Assembly: GCF_001761465.1 (NCBI RefSeq)
Contig: NZ_CP017479.1
Coordinates: forward strand, 1,612,001 to 1,676,000
DNA from: Flavobacterium gilvum
GTDB lineage: Bacteria > Bacteroidota > Bacteroidia > Flavobacteriales > Flavobacteriaceae
DNA length: 64,000 bases
Direction: 5' to 3'
The notes under the pieces are model-generated. The model saw only the letters and a program-made list of their open reading frames with translations, made no database searches and was not told the DNA's origin. Shown here piece after piece: positions 35,109 through 44,094 of the stretch. Position 1 is the stretch's first letter; the number at the start of each line of letters is the position of its first letter. Made by a program: the position numbers and the translations under genes.

Positions 35109-35870
35109 ATGAAAATAATAACAGGAATTTTGATTTTGTTTTTGGGCTGCCAGCTTAGCTTCGGTCAGGTCTTGGTGCGAAAAGCATTGCACGGAATAGT
35201 TGTGAATGATTCAACAGCTGTAGAAAATGGTTTGGTTTTCAATATAAATGCAAAAACGGGAGCTCTTATAAGTAACAAAGGGTATTTTAGTATTTTGGCT
35301 AAGGTAAATGATACTTTGGTTTTTTCCAGTTTAGGATTTAAGACCAAAAAAATAGTGCTTTCGCAAACGGATGTTAATTCTTCTTTTTTTAGATTGAAAT
35401 TGGATGCTGTGGCCAATCAGTTGTTGTCAGTGTTGGTGTATGCCAAACATGGTCCTCATCCTGAATTTGGGAATACTCAAAGAATTGTTGACACTCAATA
35501 TTATGATGATTTACAGTCTTCTCCAGATAATATTTTAATGATGCCGACAGGCACAGGCGATCCCAACAATATGGATTGTATTCGTGTGTTTAATATGGTT
35601 TTCAAAAATTTACTTAAAAACAATCCAGATAAAGCAGATTTGGTTTCGGATGTTGGCTTTACTACAGTTGCTATGAATCATCTCAATTATTCTTTTTTTA
35701 CCGATAAATTAAAGTTGAAAGATGATCAGGTTGGGCTCTTTTTGTTATTTTGTGAAAACGACCCAAAATCTAAAACCTTTGTAAATACTTCAAGTCAGGA
35801 ATTTGAAATCATGGATTTTTTGATTACAAAAAATAATGAGTTCAGAAATATTGCTACTTTTGAAAAATGA
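35109..35870 (+). CDS. Secreted protein with carboxypeptidase-regulatory-like domain, paralogue 3
   Basis: 253 residues with an ATG start and signal peptide MKIITGILILFLGCQLSFGQ. The N-terminal domain has the same plan as the two preceding proteins (GIVVNDSTAVENGLVFNINAKTGALISN, YFSILAKVNDTLVFSSLGFKTKKIVL). The C-terminal part differs (VYAKHGPHPEFGNTQRIVDTQYYDD, GTGDPNNMDCIRVF). Its stop overlaps the start of the DUF6702 gene by 4 bases. It is probably the original member of a conserved set with DUF6702 and the M1 peptidase. Function unknown. Confidence 0.82.
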   Translation: MKIITGILILFLGCQLSFGQVLVRKALHGIVVNDSTAVENGLVFNINAKTGALISNKGYFSILAKVNDTLVFSSLGFKTKKIVLSQTDVNSSFFRLKLDAVANQLLSVLVYAKHGPHPEFGNTQRIVDTQYYDDLQSSPDNILMMPTGTGDPNNMDCIRVFNMVFKNLLKNNPDKADLVSDVGFTTVAMNHLNYSFFTDKLKLKDDQVGLFLLFCENDPKSKTFVNTSSQEFEIMDFLITKNNEFRNIATFEK

Positions 35871-36370
35871 AAAAAAGATTAGTTTTTGCTCTTTTATTGT
35901 TTCTTTCGGTTTCATTGAGCAGTTTTGGTGTGCATAAATTTTATATGGGTATTTACCAGATTAATTATTCGCCCGAAAAAAAGATGCTTCAGGTTACTTC
36001 ACGAATATTTGTTGATGATCTCAATAAAGCATTAGAAAAAAAATACAACAAAAAGTTTTTTATTGGTTCAGATAAAGAAACATTAGGATCAGTCGAGCTT
36101 TTAAAAAAATACCTCGTAGAAAATTTCTCCATTAAAGTAAACGGACAATCAAAAACTATGAATTTCTTAAGCAAAGAAATGGATGCTGATGTATTGATAT
36201 GTTATTCGAATGTGAAGGATATTTCCAAAATTAATTCCCTTGAAATTTCTAATTCTGTTTTGATAGATTGTTTTAGTGAACAGCAAAATATTGTTCATGT
36301 AACAGTATTTGGAACTAAAAAAAGTTTGCTTTTTACAGAGACTTCAATGAGAGAAGTGTTAAAATATTGA
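35867..36370 (+). CDS. DUF6702 family secreted protein
   Basis: 167 residues with a signal peptide (MKKRLVFALLLFLSVSLSSFG). The mature start HKFYMGIYQINYSPEKKMLQVTSRIFVDDL and the acidic middle stretch are typical of DUF6702. It begins inside the preceding gene (ATGA overlap), so the two are translationally coupled. It is followed after 66 bases by the M1 peptidase gene, which has its own promoter. Role unknown, perhaps a partner of the neighbouring surface proteins. Confidence 0.85.
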   Translation: MKKRLVFALLLFLSVSLSSFGVHKFYMGIYQINYSPEKKMLQVTSRIFVDDLNKALEKKYNKKFFIGSDKETLGSVELLKKYLVENFSIKVNGQSKTMNFLSKEMDADVLICYSNVKDISKINSLEISNSVLIDCFSEQQNIVHVTVFGTKKSLLFTETSMREVLKY

Positions 36371-36395
36371 CGGAAAAGAACAATTATGTTTAAAA

Positions 36396-36425
36396 TTGTT
36401 ATTTTCACCGCCTAAAATAATTTTG
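36396..36425 (+). promoter_or_regulatory. Promoter of the M1 peptidase gene
   Basis: TTG (36396-36398), a 19-base spacer and TAATTTTG (36418-36425) match both elements. The ATG at 36437 is only 11 bases after the -7 box, so the mRNA leader would be a few bases. Confidence 0.65.
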
Positions 36426-36436
36426 AACACTTATTC

Positions 36437-38680
36437 ATGAGAAAAACGTTACTCTTATTTATTATTCCAACCATTTTATTGGCACAAGAAAAAGCAGTTA
36501 CCCCAACTGTAAAGCAACCAGGGAAATATGATACCAATAAATTTAGCCAAATGTATGATTTATTGGCAACTCCCAATATGTTTCGTACAGCGGCTGGAGC
36601 TCCAGGTCCTGCATACTATCAGCAACAGGCAGACTATAAAATTGATGTGGAACTGGATGATAAAAATGCAAAATTAAGCGGTTCTGAAACGATTACGTAT
36701 TATAACAATTCACCAGATAATTTAGAGTATTTATGGGTGCAGTTGGACCAAAACCAAGCTGCCAAAAACTCTCAGACACCATTGGCAGAAAATGAAAAAA
36801 TAGAGACTGTTTTGTCTGTGAATAAATTTGCAAATGAGTATTTGAAAGCGGGATTGGATCGTGGTTTTAAAATTGAATATGTAAAAGATGTAAAAGGAAA
36901 TCCGTTGTCTTATACCATCAATCAAACGATGATGCGAATTAATTTGGCTACGCCAATGAAGCCCGGAACCACTATGTCTTTTTCAATAAAATGGTGGTAT
37001 AATATCAATAATTATCAGCAGGATGGAGGTCGTTCCGGTTATGAATTATTCGAAAAAGACGGAAACAAGTTGTATGTTATTGCTCAGTTTTATCCAAGAA
37101 TGGCGGTTTATAATGATGTCGAAGGCTGGCAAAACATGCAATTTTGGGGTGGTGGAGAATTTGCATTACCGTTTGGGAATTTTGATGTAAATATCACGGT
37201 TCCTGCAGATCACGTTGTGGATGCTACAGGTGAATTGATGAACAGAGCCGAAGTGTTTACCCCAGAACAAGTAAAAAGATATCAATTGGCTCAAAAATCA
37301 TTTGATAAACCGGTAGTTATCGTAACTCAGTCTGAAGCAGAAGCTGCCGAAAAAGGATTTTCTGATAAAAAGAAAACATGGAAATTCAGTGCTAAGAATG
37401 TTAGAGATTTTGGAATAGCCACTTCGAGAAAATTTATTTATGATGCTATGGCGGTTCAATTGGCTGGGAAAGTTGTCATGGCAGAATCGGTTTATCCAAA
37501 AGAGGCCAATCCGCTTTGGGGAGAAACATCAACAAAGACTGTTGCTCACACGATAAAAAGTTATTCTTCGCACACTTTTGATTATCCTTATCCAAAAGCG
37601 GTTTCTGTTTCAGCTGAAGATCAGGGAATGGAGTATCCTATGATTTGCTGGAATTTTGGTCGTCCCGATGAGAATGGAGTAACAAGCGAACAAATTAAAA
37701 ACGGAATGATAGGAGTGGTGATTCACGAGGTTGGACATAACTTTTTTCCGATGATTGTGAATTCTGATGAGCGACAATGGACTTGGATGGACGAAGGATT
37801 AAATTCGTTTATGGAATATATGGCAGAGCAGGAGTTAAGTCCAAACTTTCCTTCTAGGCGAGGTCCTGCAAAGAATATCGTTCCGTATATGAGTGGTGAC
37901 CAAAAATTTTTGGAACCAATTATGTCCAATTCCGAAAATATAATTCAGTTTGGAAATAATGCTTATGGAAAACCAGCTACAGGTCTTAATATTCTTAGAG
38001 AAACAATTATGGGGCGTGAGTTGTTTGATTATGCCTTCAAAATTTATGCTGATAGATGGAAATTCAAGCACCCTACTCCTGAAGATTTTTTCAGAACGAT
38101 GGAGGATGCTTCAGCAGTCGATTTGGATTGGTTTTTTAGAGGTTGGTTTTACTCTACAGACTTTGTGGATATTGGTATTAATGATGTAAAACAATATTTT
38201 GTAACTGAAAATCCAACCGCAGCACTAAAAGATGCTAAAGTAAAAAAAGGACGTTTTGGAGTAGAAAAAGGACCTTTTGTATATTTAGTTGCTGGAGATA
38301 ATCCAGAATTGAATCCTGCTTCGAAAAAACCGTTACAAATTGAAGAAGTGAGTTCACTTTCGGAATATGTAAACTTAAAGCTTACTGCAGAAGATAAGGC
38401 TTCCTTGAAAAAACCAAAATACTTTTATGAAGTAGAATTCAATAAACCGGGTGGAATGCCAATGCCTATAATTGTTCAGATTACGTATGAAGACGGAACA
38501 ATGGATAATTATAAATATCCAGCTCAAATTTGGAGACAAAATAATGAAACGGCAAAGAAAGTATACGCTACTACAAAAGCCATTAAGCAAATTCAAATCG
38601 ATCCAAAACTTGAAACCGCAGATATTGATGTAACTAACAATACTTGGCCAAAAGTAGAAACGAAATCAAAGTTTGATTAA
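36437..38680 (+). CDS. M1 family metallopeptidase
   Basis: A 747-residue secreted zinc aminopeptidase-like protein with a short signal peptide (MRKTLLLFIIPTILLAQ). The zinc site is HEVGH near 430 with the second Glu in WTWMDEGLNSF, 18 residues after the HEVGH motif as usual for M1. The exopeptidase motif is QGMEYP in place of GxMEN. The N-terminal beta domain includes LSGSETITYYNNSPDNLEYLWVQLDQN. It is a periplasmic or outer-membrane protein peptidase of unknown substrate; ends in a terminator at 38701-38771. Confidence 0.93.
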   Translation: MRKTLLLFIIPTILLAQEKAVTPTVKQPGKYDTNKFSQMYDLLATPNMFRTAAGAPGPAYYQQQADYKIDVELDDKNAKLSGSETITYYNNSPDNLEYLWVQLDQNQAAKNSQTPLAENEKIETVLSVNKFANEYLKAGLDRGFKIEYVKDVKGNPLSYTINQTMMRINLATPMKPGTTMSFSIKWWYNINNYQQDGGRSGYELFEKDGNKLYVIAQFYPRMAVYNDVEGWQNMQFWGGGEFALPFGNFDVNITVPADHVVDATGELMNRAEVFTPEQVKRYQLAQKSFDKPVVIVTQSEAEAAEKGFSDKKKTWKFSAKNVRDFGIATSRKFIYDAMAVQLAGKVVMAESVYPKEANPLWGETSTKTVAHTIKSYSSHTFDYPYPKAVSVSAEDQGMEYPMICWNFGRPDENGVTSEQIKNGMIGVVIHEVGHNFFPMIVNSDERQWTWMDEGLNSFMEYMAEQELSPNFPSRRGPAKNIVPYMSGDQKFLEPIMSNSENIIQFGNNAYGKPATGLNILRETIMGRELFDYAFKIYADRWKFKHPTPEDFFRTMEDASAVDLDWFFRGWFYSTDFVDIGINDVKQYFVTENPTAALKDAKVKKGRFGVEKGPFVYLVAGDNPELNPASKKPLQIEEVSSLSEYVNLKLTAEDKASLKKPKYFYEVEFNKPGGMPMPIIVQITYEDGTMDNYKYPAQIWRQNNETAKKVYATTKAIKQIQIDPKLETADIDVTNNTWPKVETKSKFD

Positions 38681-38700
38681 CCAAAAGGTGCTAAGTTATT

Positions 38701-38771
38701 AAGATGCTGAGTTGCTAAGATTTTAAAGGGAGAAAAAAGCCTTTGAGTCTTAGTTGTTCAGCATCTTTTTT
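38701..38771 (+). terminator. Terminator of the M1 peptidase gene
   Basis: AAGATGCTGA (38701-38710) pairs with TCAGCATCTT (38758-38767), and inner CTAAGA (38715-38720) with TCTTAG (38748-38753). A T-run follows. The arms use the same CTAAG/CTGAG words as the hairpin at 7907-7978. Confidence 0.65.
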
Positions 38772-38808
38772 TATGACTTTTTTTTAATCACAAAGTTTTT
38801 AATTTTAA

Positions 38809-38816
38809 TATCTTTG
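38809..38816 (+). promoter_or_regulatory. -7 box (TATCTTTG) of the tatA-PAP2 operon
   Basis: An exact TAnnTTTG 21 bases before the tatA ATG. No TTG is present at the -33 position; a run of T takes its place. Confidence 0.5.
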
Positions 38817-38836
38817 CCCATTAAATCACAGAAATT

Positions 38837-39235
38837 ATGTTTGGAATAGGAGGCGGTGAATTAGTTTTTATCATGTTTATCGTATTGATGCTTTTCGGAT
38901 CTGATAAAGTACCAGAAATTGCAAGAACTATGGGTAAAGCGATGGCACAGCTTAAAAACGCAACCAACGATATCAAAAGCGAAATACAGAAAGGAGCAGA
39001 AGCAAATGGTTTTGATCAAAAAACTTTGGATGATTTAACAGGTGGTATTAATTCTGAAATCGACAAGGTAAAGAATAATCTTTTGGGAGACACTTCTGGT
39101 ACATTAAATGGAATTACCGATACGTTCAATACTGAAGTTAATAAAACAAAAGACAGCGTCTTAAGCGGTACTACAAATCCCGATGGGACTAGCGTTTTAG
39201 ATGATATTTCCGGACCTATTAAGAGACAAATGTAA
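38837..39235 (+). CDS. Sec-independent protein translocase TatA/TatB-like protein
   Basis: 132 residues. The N-terminal membrane helix GGGELVFIMFIVLMLFGSDKVPEIART is followed by the amphipathic helix MGKAMAQLKNATNDIKSEI and a long acidic tail. The FGSDKVPEIAR motif is typical of TatA/B/E. Whether it acts as TatA or TatB cannot be read directly; a TatC gene is not in the window. Its stop overlaps the start of the PAP2 gene by one base (TAATG). Confidence 0.9.
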   Translation: MFGIGGGELVFIMFIVLMLFGSDKVPEIARTMGKAMAQLKNATNDIKSEIQKGAEANGFDQKTLDDLTGGINSEIDKVKNNLLGDTSGTLNGITDTFNTEVNKTKDSVLSGTTNPDGTSVLDDISGPIKRQM

Positions 39236-39795
39236 TGCTAGAAAAGTTACTATCTCTAGATACTCAGCTATTTATTTATCTTAATGGTTTAGGTTCAGAC
39301 ACCTATGATGGTTTTTGGCTTATTGTAACCAAACAAGTTAATTGGATTCCGTTTTTTTTATTGTTATTATATTTTATTTATAAAAAAATAGGGATTAAAC
39401 AAACGGGTTATTTGTTGCTTTTTGTTGCTTTTTTGGTGTTGACAACAGATCAAATCACCAATGTTTTTAAATATACCGTGCAAAGGGTTAGGCCTTGTAA
39501 TAATCCAGAAATCAACTCTATTATCAGGGTTGTTCAAGTTCGAAATTCATTTAGTTTTTTCTCTGGGCATGCTGCCAATACTATGGCAGTAGCTACTTTC
39601 TTGTACCTTATTTTTAAAAGACAGTTCAAATATTTAGGATTACTGTTTCTTTGGCCTCTAATTTTTGCTTATAGCCGAATTTATTTAGGCTTGCATTATC
39701 CATTAGACATTCTTTGTGGGTATTTTTTCGGATTTATGATGGGATTTTTTGTGTACAAAGGGTATCAGTGGGCGAAAAAAACAGGAAAGATTTAA
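39235..39795 (+). CDS. PAP2-family membrane phosphatase
   Basis: 186 residues with six hydrophobic segments. The three active-site motifs are complete: KYTVQRVRP, FFSGHAAN and YSRIYLGLHYPLD, containing the Lys-Arg-Pro, Ser-Gly-His and Arg-His-Asp sets. It may dephosphorylate undecaprenyl pyrophosphate or phosphatidic acid; the family does not decide this. Coupled to tatA by a one-base overlap. Convergent with the O-methyltransferase gene. Confidence 0.92.
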   Translation: MLEKLLSLDTQLFIYLNGLGSDTYDGFWLIVTKQVNWIPFFLLLLYFIYKKIGIKQTGYLLLFVAFLVLTTDQITNVFKYTVQRVRPCNNPEINSIIRVVQVRNSFSFFSGHAANTMAVATFLYLIFKRQFKYLGLLFLWPLIFAYSRIYLGLHYPLDILCGYFFGFMMGFFVYKGYQWAKKTGKI

Positions 39796-39828
39796 GAAAA
39801 GATTGCTGATTTTTGATTAACGATTTTT

Positions 39829-39922
39829 GATTAACGATTTTTGATTTCAGATGTAATAAACATCGTAAAATAGACAATCTAATATTTCGTAACATCAAAT
39901 CTGAAATCAAAAATCGTTAATC
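39829..39922. repeat. Long intergenic hairpin with GATTTTTGATTAAC direct repeats
   Basis: The 24-base arms at 39829-39852 and 39899-39922 are perfectly complementary. On the left, GATTTTTGATTAAC occurs twice in tandem (39808-39835) followed by a third, altered copy. It lies between two convergent genes and may terminate both. Confidence 0.7.
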
Positions 39923-39936
39923 CTCAATCTAAAATC

Positions 39937-40578
39937 TTAAAGAACCCTACTTACAGTCAAACCATCGCGAATGGGGAGTAAAACCGTTTCTACTCTTGGG
40001 TCGTTTTTAAGAAGCTTGTTGTATTCTACCAAAATTTGGGTGCTAATGTCTTTAGGGTTTATAGGTTCGAGTACCTTGCCACTCCAAAGTACATTATCGG
40101 ATAAAATAATGCCACCTTTATTCATTTTGGGAAGAATAATTTCGAAATAATTCAAATAATTTTCTTTATCAGCATCTATGAAAACCAAATCAAATTTTAA
40201 TTCAAGATTAGGAATAATGTCAATGGCTTCTCCAAGATGTTGCACAATTTGTTTGCCCCATGGTGATTTATCAAAATATTTGCGCTGAAAATCTACCAAT
40301 TCTTCCTTGATGTCAATGGTGTGCAATTGTCCGTTTTCCTGCATTCCTTCGCACAAACACAAAGCTGAATAGCCTGTATAAGTCCCAATTTCTAAAATAT
40401 TTACAGGGCGTATCAATTTGGACAACATACTCAAAACACGTCCCTGAAAATGACCGCTGAGCATTCTTGGTAACAAAATTTTTTGATAGGTTTCCTTGTT
40501 TAATGCCGCTAGTAATTCTGGTTCTTTTTCAGAATGTTGTTCAATATAATCTTCTAAATCTTGGGAAATGAAATGCAT
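39937..40578 (-). CDS. SAM-dependent O-methyltransferase (family 3)
   Basis: 213 residues from 40578 (MHFISQDLEDYIEQHS). Motif I is NILEIGTYTGYSALCLCEGM (about 60-79), FDLVFIDADKENYLNYFE holds the metal-binding Asp, and DNVLWSGKV provides the Asp-Asn pair, as in COMT-like enzymes. Substrate unknown, likely a catechol or similar. An upstream ATG would put the -7 box inside the gene. Confidence 0.92.
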   Translation of the reverse strand: MHFISQDLEDYIEQHSEKEPELLAALNKETYQKILLPRMLSGHFQGRVLSMLSKLIRPVNILEIGTYTGYSALCLCEGMQENGQLHTIDIKEELVDFQRKYFDKSPWGKQIVQHLGEAIDIIPNLELKFDLVFIDADKENYLNYFEIILPKMNKGGIILSDNVLWSGKVLEPINPKDISTQILVEYNKLLKNDPRVETVLLPIRDGLTVSRVL

Positions 40579-40601
40579 TTGTGACTTCTTAAAATTTGCC
40601 A

Positions 40602-40609
40602 CAAAGTTA
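40602..40609 (-). promoter_or_regulatory. -7 box (TAACTTTG) of the O-methyltransferase gene
   Basis: An exact TAnnTTTG on the minus strand, 23 bases upstream of the ATG at 40578. It lies inside the longer reading frame, so it supports the later start. No -33 TTG is visible. Confidence 0.45.
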
Positions 40610-40716
40610 TTCATTTAACTTTTAAAAAAAAGGAAGTATTGTTTGATTTATGTTAGCACTGAATACTGACAGACTTTATTTAAAATTAAAATTAGGGAAT
40701 CGGGCCAAGGACATAT

Positions 40717-41271
40717 TTATAATTTGAATAGCACGAAATGAATCACAAATTCATCTTTTACTTTTATGATACCTCCCATTTTTGTTGGTGGTTCAAGCGC
40801 AATATCCGAAAATTTTACTGCTACAGTTCCGTCTAGCGATTCTTTATTGTTTTTCAGCGTTAGATTTTGATAGGATAGCGTTTTGTCGGTTATGCGAAAA
40901 TTCAAGCTGCATTTATAATTGGTTCCAAAAGGTTTTATATTACTGATGGTTACTGTGCTTTTTGGGAATTTTGTTGCCTTAACTGTTGTTTTAAGGTCTT
41001 TGTTCATGATTCTGTTTCCACACTCAAAATTAGTCATCGAAATTTCTGATTTCAAACTGTTTCTGGTATTTGAATCCAAAAAAATAGTATCCCTGTACGA
41101 GAGGGAGTTTGCGCAATTGTATTTTCCGACGGTTGAATTTCCAAGAATTTCGATTTCCAGTCGGTCAATAATGATAGTATTGGGGTTTATTATTGTTGAA
41201 ATGGGCTTAGCATTTCCCAGTAAAAAGGAAAATGCCAAGCCCATAACTATAAGTGCTACTTTTTGTTTCAT
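40717..41271 (-). CDS. YceI-like periplasmic protein, cassette copy 1
   Basis: 184 residues with a signal peptide (MKQKVALIVMGLAFSFLLGNA). It keeps the YceI pattern in a diverged form: IEILGNSTVGKYNC, NFECGNRIMNKDLKTTVKATKFP, and EPPTKMGGIIKVKDEFVIHF. It aligns without gaps to the protein at 44095-44649, with about 78 percent identity counted by eye. Last gene of the three-gene cassette, 3 bases after the barrel gene. It should bind a small amphiphile in the periplasm; ligand unknown. Confidence 0.85.
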   Translation of the reverse strand: MKQKVALIVMGLAFSFLLGNAKPISTIINPNTIIIDRLEIEILGNSTVGKYNCANSLSYRDTIFLDSNTRNSLKSEISMTNFECGNRIMNKDLKTTVKATKFPKSTVTISNIKPFGTNYKCSLNFRITDKTLSYQNLTLKNNKESLDGTVAVKFSDIALEPPTKMGGIIKVKDEFVIHFVLFKL

Positions 41272-41274
41272 AAA

Positions 41275-42705
41275 TTAGAAAGTGATGGCTGCCTCAAACA
41301 TAAGTCCGTTGAAACTACCGCCATATAAGTCATTTAAACTATTTCCGCTAAATTGGCTGTATTTGGAATAGTTTTGGTTTGTATAGGCTAATTTAGCAAT
41401 AATGTTTTTGGTCATGAACCAACCTGCACTAGTTTCGAAACGTTCTACGTCAACTTTTTGTGGTGCTCCAGAAAGTTCGCCCGAAACGATATTGTATCTT
41501 GCTCCCACATAGAATTGATTAGTAGGACCAAATCTGTAAACTAAATCAGCAGCATATTGATCTACGCTTCGAGAGTCATCAGTACCTTTTTTATCCCCAC
41601 CGCTTGTGAATTCTAAGGTTCCAAAGAATTCAAGTCCTTTGTATTTGATAAAAGGATTAATCATAAATGCGGTGTACCAGTTGGCGTATCCTGGACTGAA
41701 TCTACCTGTGGTTGCGTTTGCAGCTGGGTCAAAGTTGTTTGCTTGAACATTGTCACCGCCAGGAGCATTTCCGTTGGAATCATAGGTGTAAGCTTGGTGT
41801 GACATTACACCAAAATAGCGGCTACCCGCTCTATCCGAGCCCCATGGGTTTGCACTCATGTTGGCGTTGTGGTTGTATGACCCAGTGATTCTCACCCTTA
41901 AATCTTGATTTAATTGCTTGTCATAACCCAATTTAGCCAAAATAGTTGGACTCACTGTTGTGTTTGGATCCGGAGCCGTTGGAGTTGCAGCAGATGGTAC
42001 GAATTCAGCTACTCCTTGGTTTAGTTTTCCATTGGTGATACCAACCATACTAACCAAACCATCTCTGTTATAATACACTTCCATTCCCATTTCTGTTTCA
42101 AAAGAATCCATGATGTTGGCTTCGATGAATGGATTCAAAAGTGCATTACCATTGTCGGTTCTTCTAAAGTGTGAGTCACCATAGTTGTTCTCCATCTGTC
42201 CAATTTTGATGGTGGTGTATTTCATGATGTCTTCCATGAAACCTTTTTTGATGAAGTCTAATTTGTCAATTTGCAAATAACCTCCTTTTACCCATGTTTC
42301 ATTATGGTGTCTTGAAGAAAGATAAATATCCAAATTAACGCGTACTCCATCAGCCAACTGCGCGCCTAATGTAAAGTTGGCAGCTGGTAAGTTGAAATTA
42401 TTTCCCAGATTGTTTAGTCTGTATCCAGTTGTTCCGGCGGCTCCGTAGATAGTTGCTCCATTAGGTAGGGTATATGCACCTTCTTTTTGGTCATTAAAAG
42501 AATTTAATCCTTGAAATTGCATGGCAAAAGCACCTCCTACATCGACACTTAATCCATCAAATGGCACATCATCTTTTTTAACGTCAAAGACATTTAATCC
42601 TTCTTTGCTTCTTGGAATCATGTTTTGCATCTTTCCAAAAGATACCTGAGCATCAGCGTATGTTAGAGAAAGGATTCCGGCTATTATAAAAATCGATTTT
42701 TTCAT
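41275..42705 (-). CDS. Outer-membrane porin-like barrel, cassette copy 1
   Basis: 476 residues with a signal peptide (MKKSIFIIAGILSLTYADA). Long alternating strands with aromatic girdles and a terminal Phe (MFEAAITF) indicate an outer-membrane barrel. Strongly kept segments shared with copy 2 include VGGAFAMQFQ, RHHNETWVKGGYLQIDKLDF, KYTTIKIGQMENNYGD and ILAKLGYDKQLNQDLRVR. It resembles porins of the phosphate- or alginate-type in layout, but I cannot assign a substrate. It lies between two YceI genes with gaps of 3 and 5 bases. Confidence 0.82.
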   Translation of the reverse strand: MKKSIFIIAGILSLTYADAQVSFGKMQNMIPRSKEGLNVFDVKKDDVPFDGLSVDVGGAFAMQFQGLNSFNDQKEGAYTLPNGATIYGAAGTTGYRLNNLGNNFNLPAANFTLGAQLADGVRVNLDIYLSSRHHNETWVKGGYLQIDKLDFIKKGFMEDIMKYTTIKIGQMENNYGDSHFRRTDNGNALLNPFIEANIMDSFETEMGMEVYYNRDGLVSMVGITNGKLNQGVAEFVPSAATPTAPDPNTTVSPTILAKLGYDKQLNQDLRVRITGSYNHNANMSANPWGSDRAGSRYFGVMSHQAYTYDSNGNAPGGDNVQANNFDPAANATTGRFSPGYANWYTAFMINPFIKYKGLEFFGTLEFTSGGDKKGTDDSRSVDQYAADLVYRFGPTNQFYVGARYNIVSGELSGAPQKVDVERFETSAGWFMTKNIIAKLAYTNQNYSKYSQFSGNSLNDLYGGSFNGLMFEAAITF

Positions 42706-42710
42706 GGCTT

Positions 42711-43274
42711 TTATTTAAAGTTAATGTTGAATTTTACTGTTAAATCTTCTCCTGTTTTTATTGTGCCCAACATTGCAGTTGGGGATTTCATACCAAACTC
42801 TTTGAATGTTATTTTATTTGATCCCTGCAGATTGACAACGTTATTGGCAACAGCTGTTTTTACCTGTGTTTTCAATACTTTTGATGCGCCGGCGATAGTA
42901 AAAGTACCAGTTAAGTTCCAAGTCGTTTCATTCACTTTTTCTGCAGATTTTAAAACATATTTGATGTTTTTGTTTTCTTTTGTTTTCAAAGCTTCATAAG
43001 CAACTTTGTCCATGTTTTTTTTCTCGCTTTTTATTGTTTCAGCGGGAAGGGTAATATCAATACTGGTAATTTCTGTCAACTTTCCATTAGCAACCGTCAA
43101 ATTTGCTTTACCGGTACCAGACGCTGATTTCATTGTCCAATCATGCAGTGTTGAAGTGCCTGCCACCGAAAAATTTGATTTAGCGTCTAATGTGTAGTCT
43201 TTTTGCGCATTTGCTGATAGTACAAGTGCGAATAACGCCAATGCTGTGGTAATTTTTTTGATAATTGTTTTCAT
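42711..43274 (-). CDS. YceI family periplasmic protein, cassette copy 1
   Basis: 187 residues with a signal peptide ending in ANAQ. Typical YceI parts: FSVAGTSTLHDWTMKS (about 34-49), DITLPAETIKSEKKNMDKVAYEALK, NLTGTFTIAGASK, and ITFKEFGMKSPTAMLGTIKTGEDLTVKF. It binds amphiphiles such as quinones in its family. First gene of the cassette. Its close relative is at 46064-46627. The upstream site (43401-43414) is a degenerate version of the Fnr-like palindrome of copy 2. Confidence 0.9.
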   Translation of the reverse strand: MKTIIKKITTALALFALVLSANAQKDYTLDAKSNFSVAGTSTLHDWTMKSASGTGKANLTVANGKLTEITSIDITLPAETIKSEKKNMDKVAYEALKTKENKNIKYVLKSAEKVNETTWNLTGTFTIAGASKVLKTQVKTAVANNVVNLQGSNKITFKEFGMKSPTAMLGTIKTGEDLTVKFNINFK

Positions 43275-44094
43275 GACTTTTTTGTATAGATTAGTTAGTA
43301 ATTCTGCTCGAAATAAGAGTTTTATTTTTTTAATCGATTGGTCTTTAAAACTTAAAATTAGCTTGGGGCAATAATGTATGAACTGATGATTATTGTAAAT
43401 ATAATAAAAATCTTGTTAAAACAACAAAAATATTTTTTAATAATCTTTTTTTGTCTGAATATCAGCTTTAACGATTTTTTATTGAAAATAATATTTTACT
43501 TATTTAAAAATAAAATAAAAATAATAGTGCCGTAAATTGTTTATTGTGTATTAAAACTTAATTATGCTTGATTTTTGGGGCTTCGCGACATAATCTTACT
43601 TAGTTCTTTTTTTTGAAAAAAAAATTAAAATTCTTTTTTGTAATCAGATTTCATTGTGTTTAATCGATTCTGGAACTATGTTTTCGGGCTTGTGTTAAAA
43701 CAAATTTAGTAAAACAAATTTTAAAAAAAAAAGCATTCGGTTAATTTAGTTGCTTGTTTTCTATTGTTTTAACAAAAATGTGTTTTTTATGGAGGCTTTT
43801 TTAAAGAAAAGGTTGTGTTATTGTTAGGGTTTCTTTAATGTTTTTTTTCTTTTAAAAAAGAATAATTAAAAGCGTAAAATTTTATTTTTTGATTGTAGAA
43901 AGCGGAATGGATTTTTGAATTTAATCCAATATTGTCAAGCTGTAAGCATCCCTCAAAGAAAAGGATTTAGTTTGTGTCTAATACGGATTCTGAGTTTAAA
44001 GGAAGAAGCTTTTACAGTGATATGCAAAAAAAAACTTAATCAAAACCCATTTGGCCTTAATTAAGTATTGAAGAAATTTATAAACAAGGTAAAT
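43275..44094. other. AT-rich spacer between the two cassettes
   Basis: About 820 bases with no credible reading frame and many runs of A and T. Near the right-hand promoter end of copy 1 it holds CAAAAATA (43425-43432, TATTTTTG on the minus strand) and ATAATAAAAATCTT (43401-43414), which aligns to the palindrome upstream of copy 2. The rest shows no repeat, hairpin or gene that I can recognise; it may hold remnants of the duplication joint. Confidence 0.5.

Noticed and set aside
43430..44094. Degraded gene in the spacer between the two cassettes
   Set aside because: No stretch resembles either YceI or the barrel in any frame that I can recognise, and stops are frequent.
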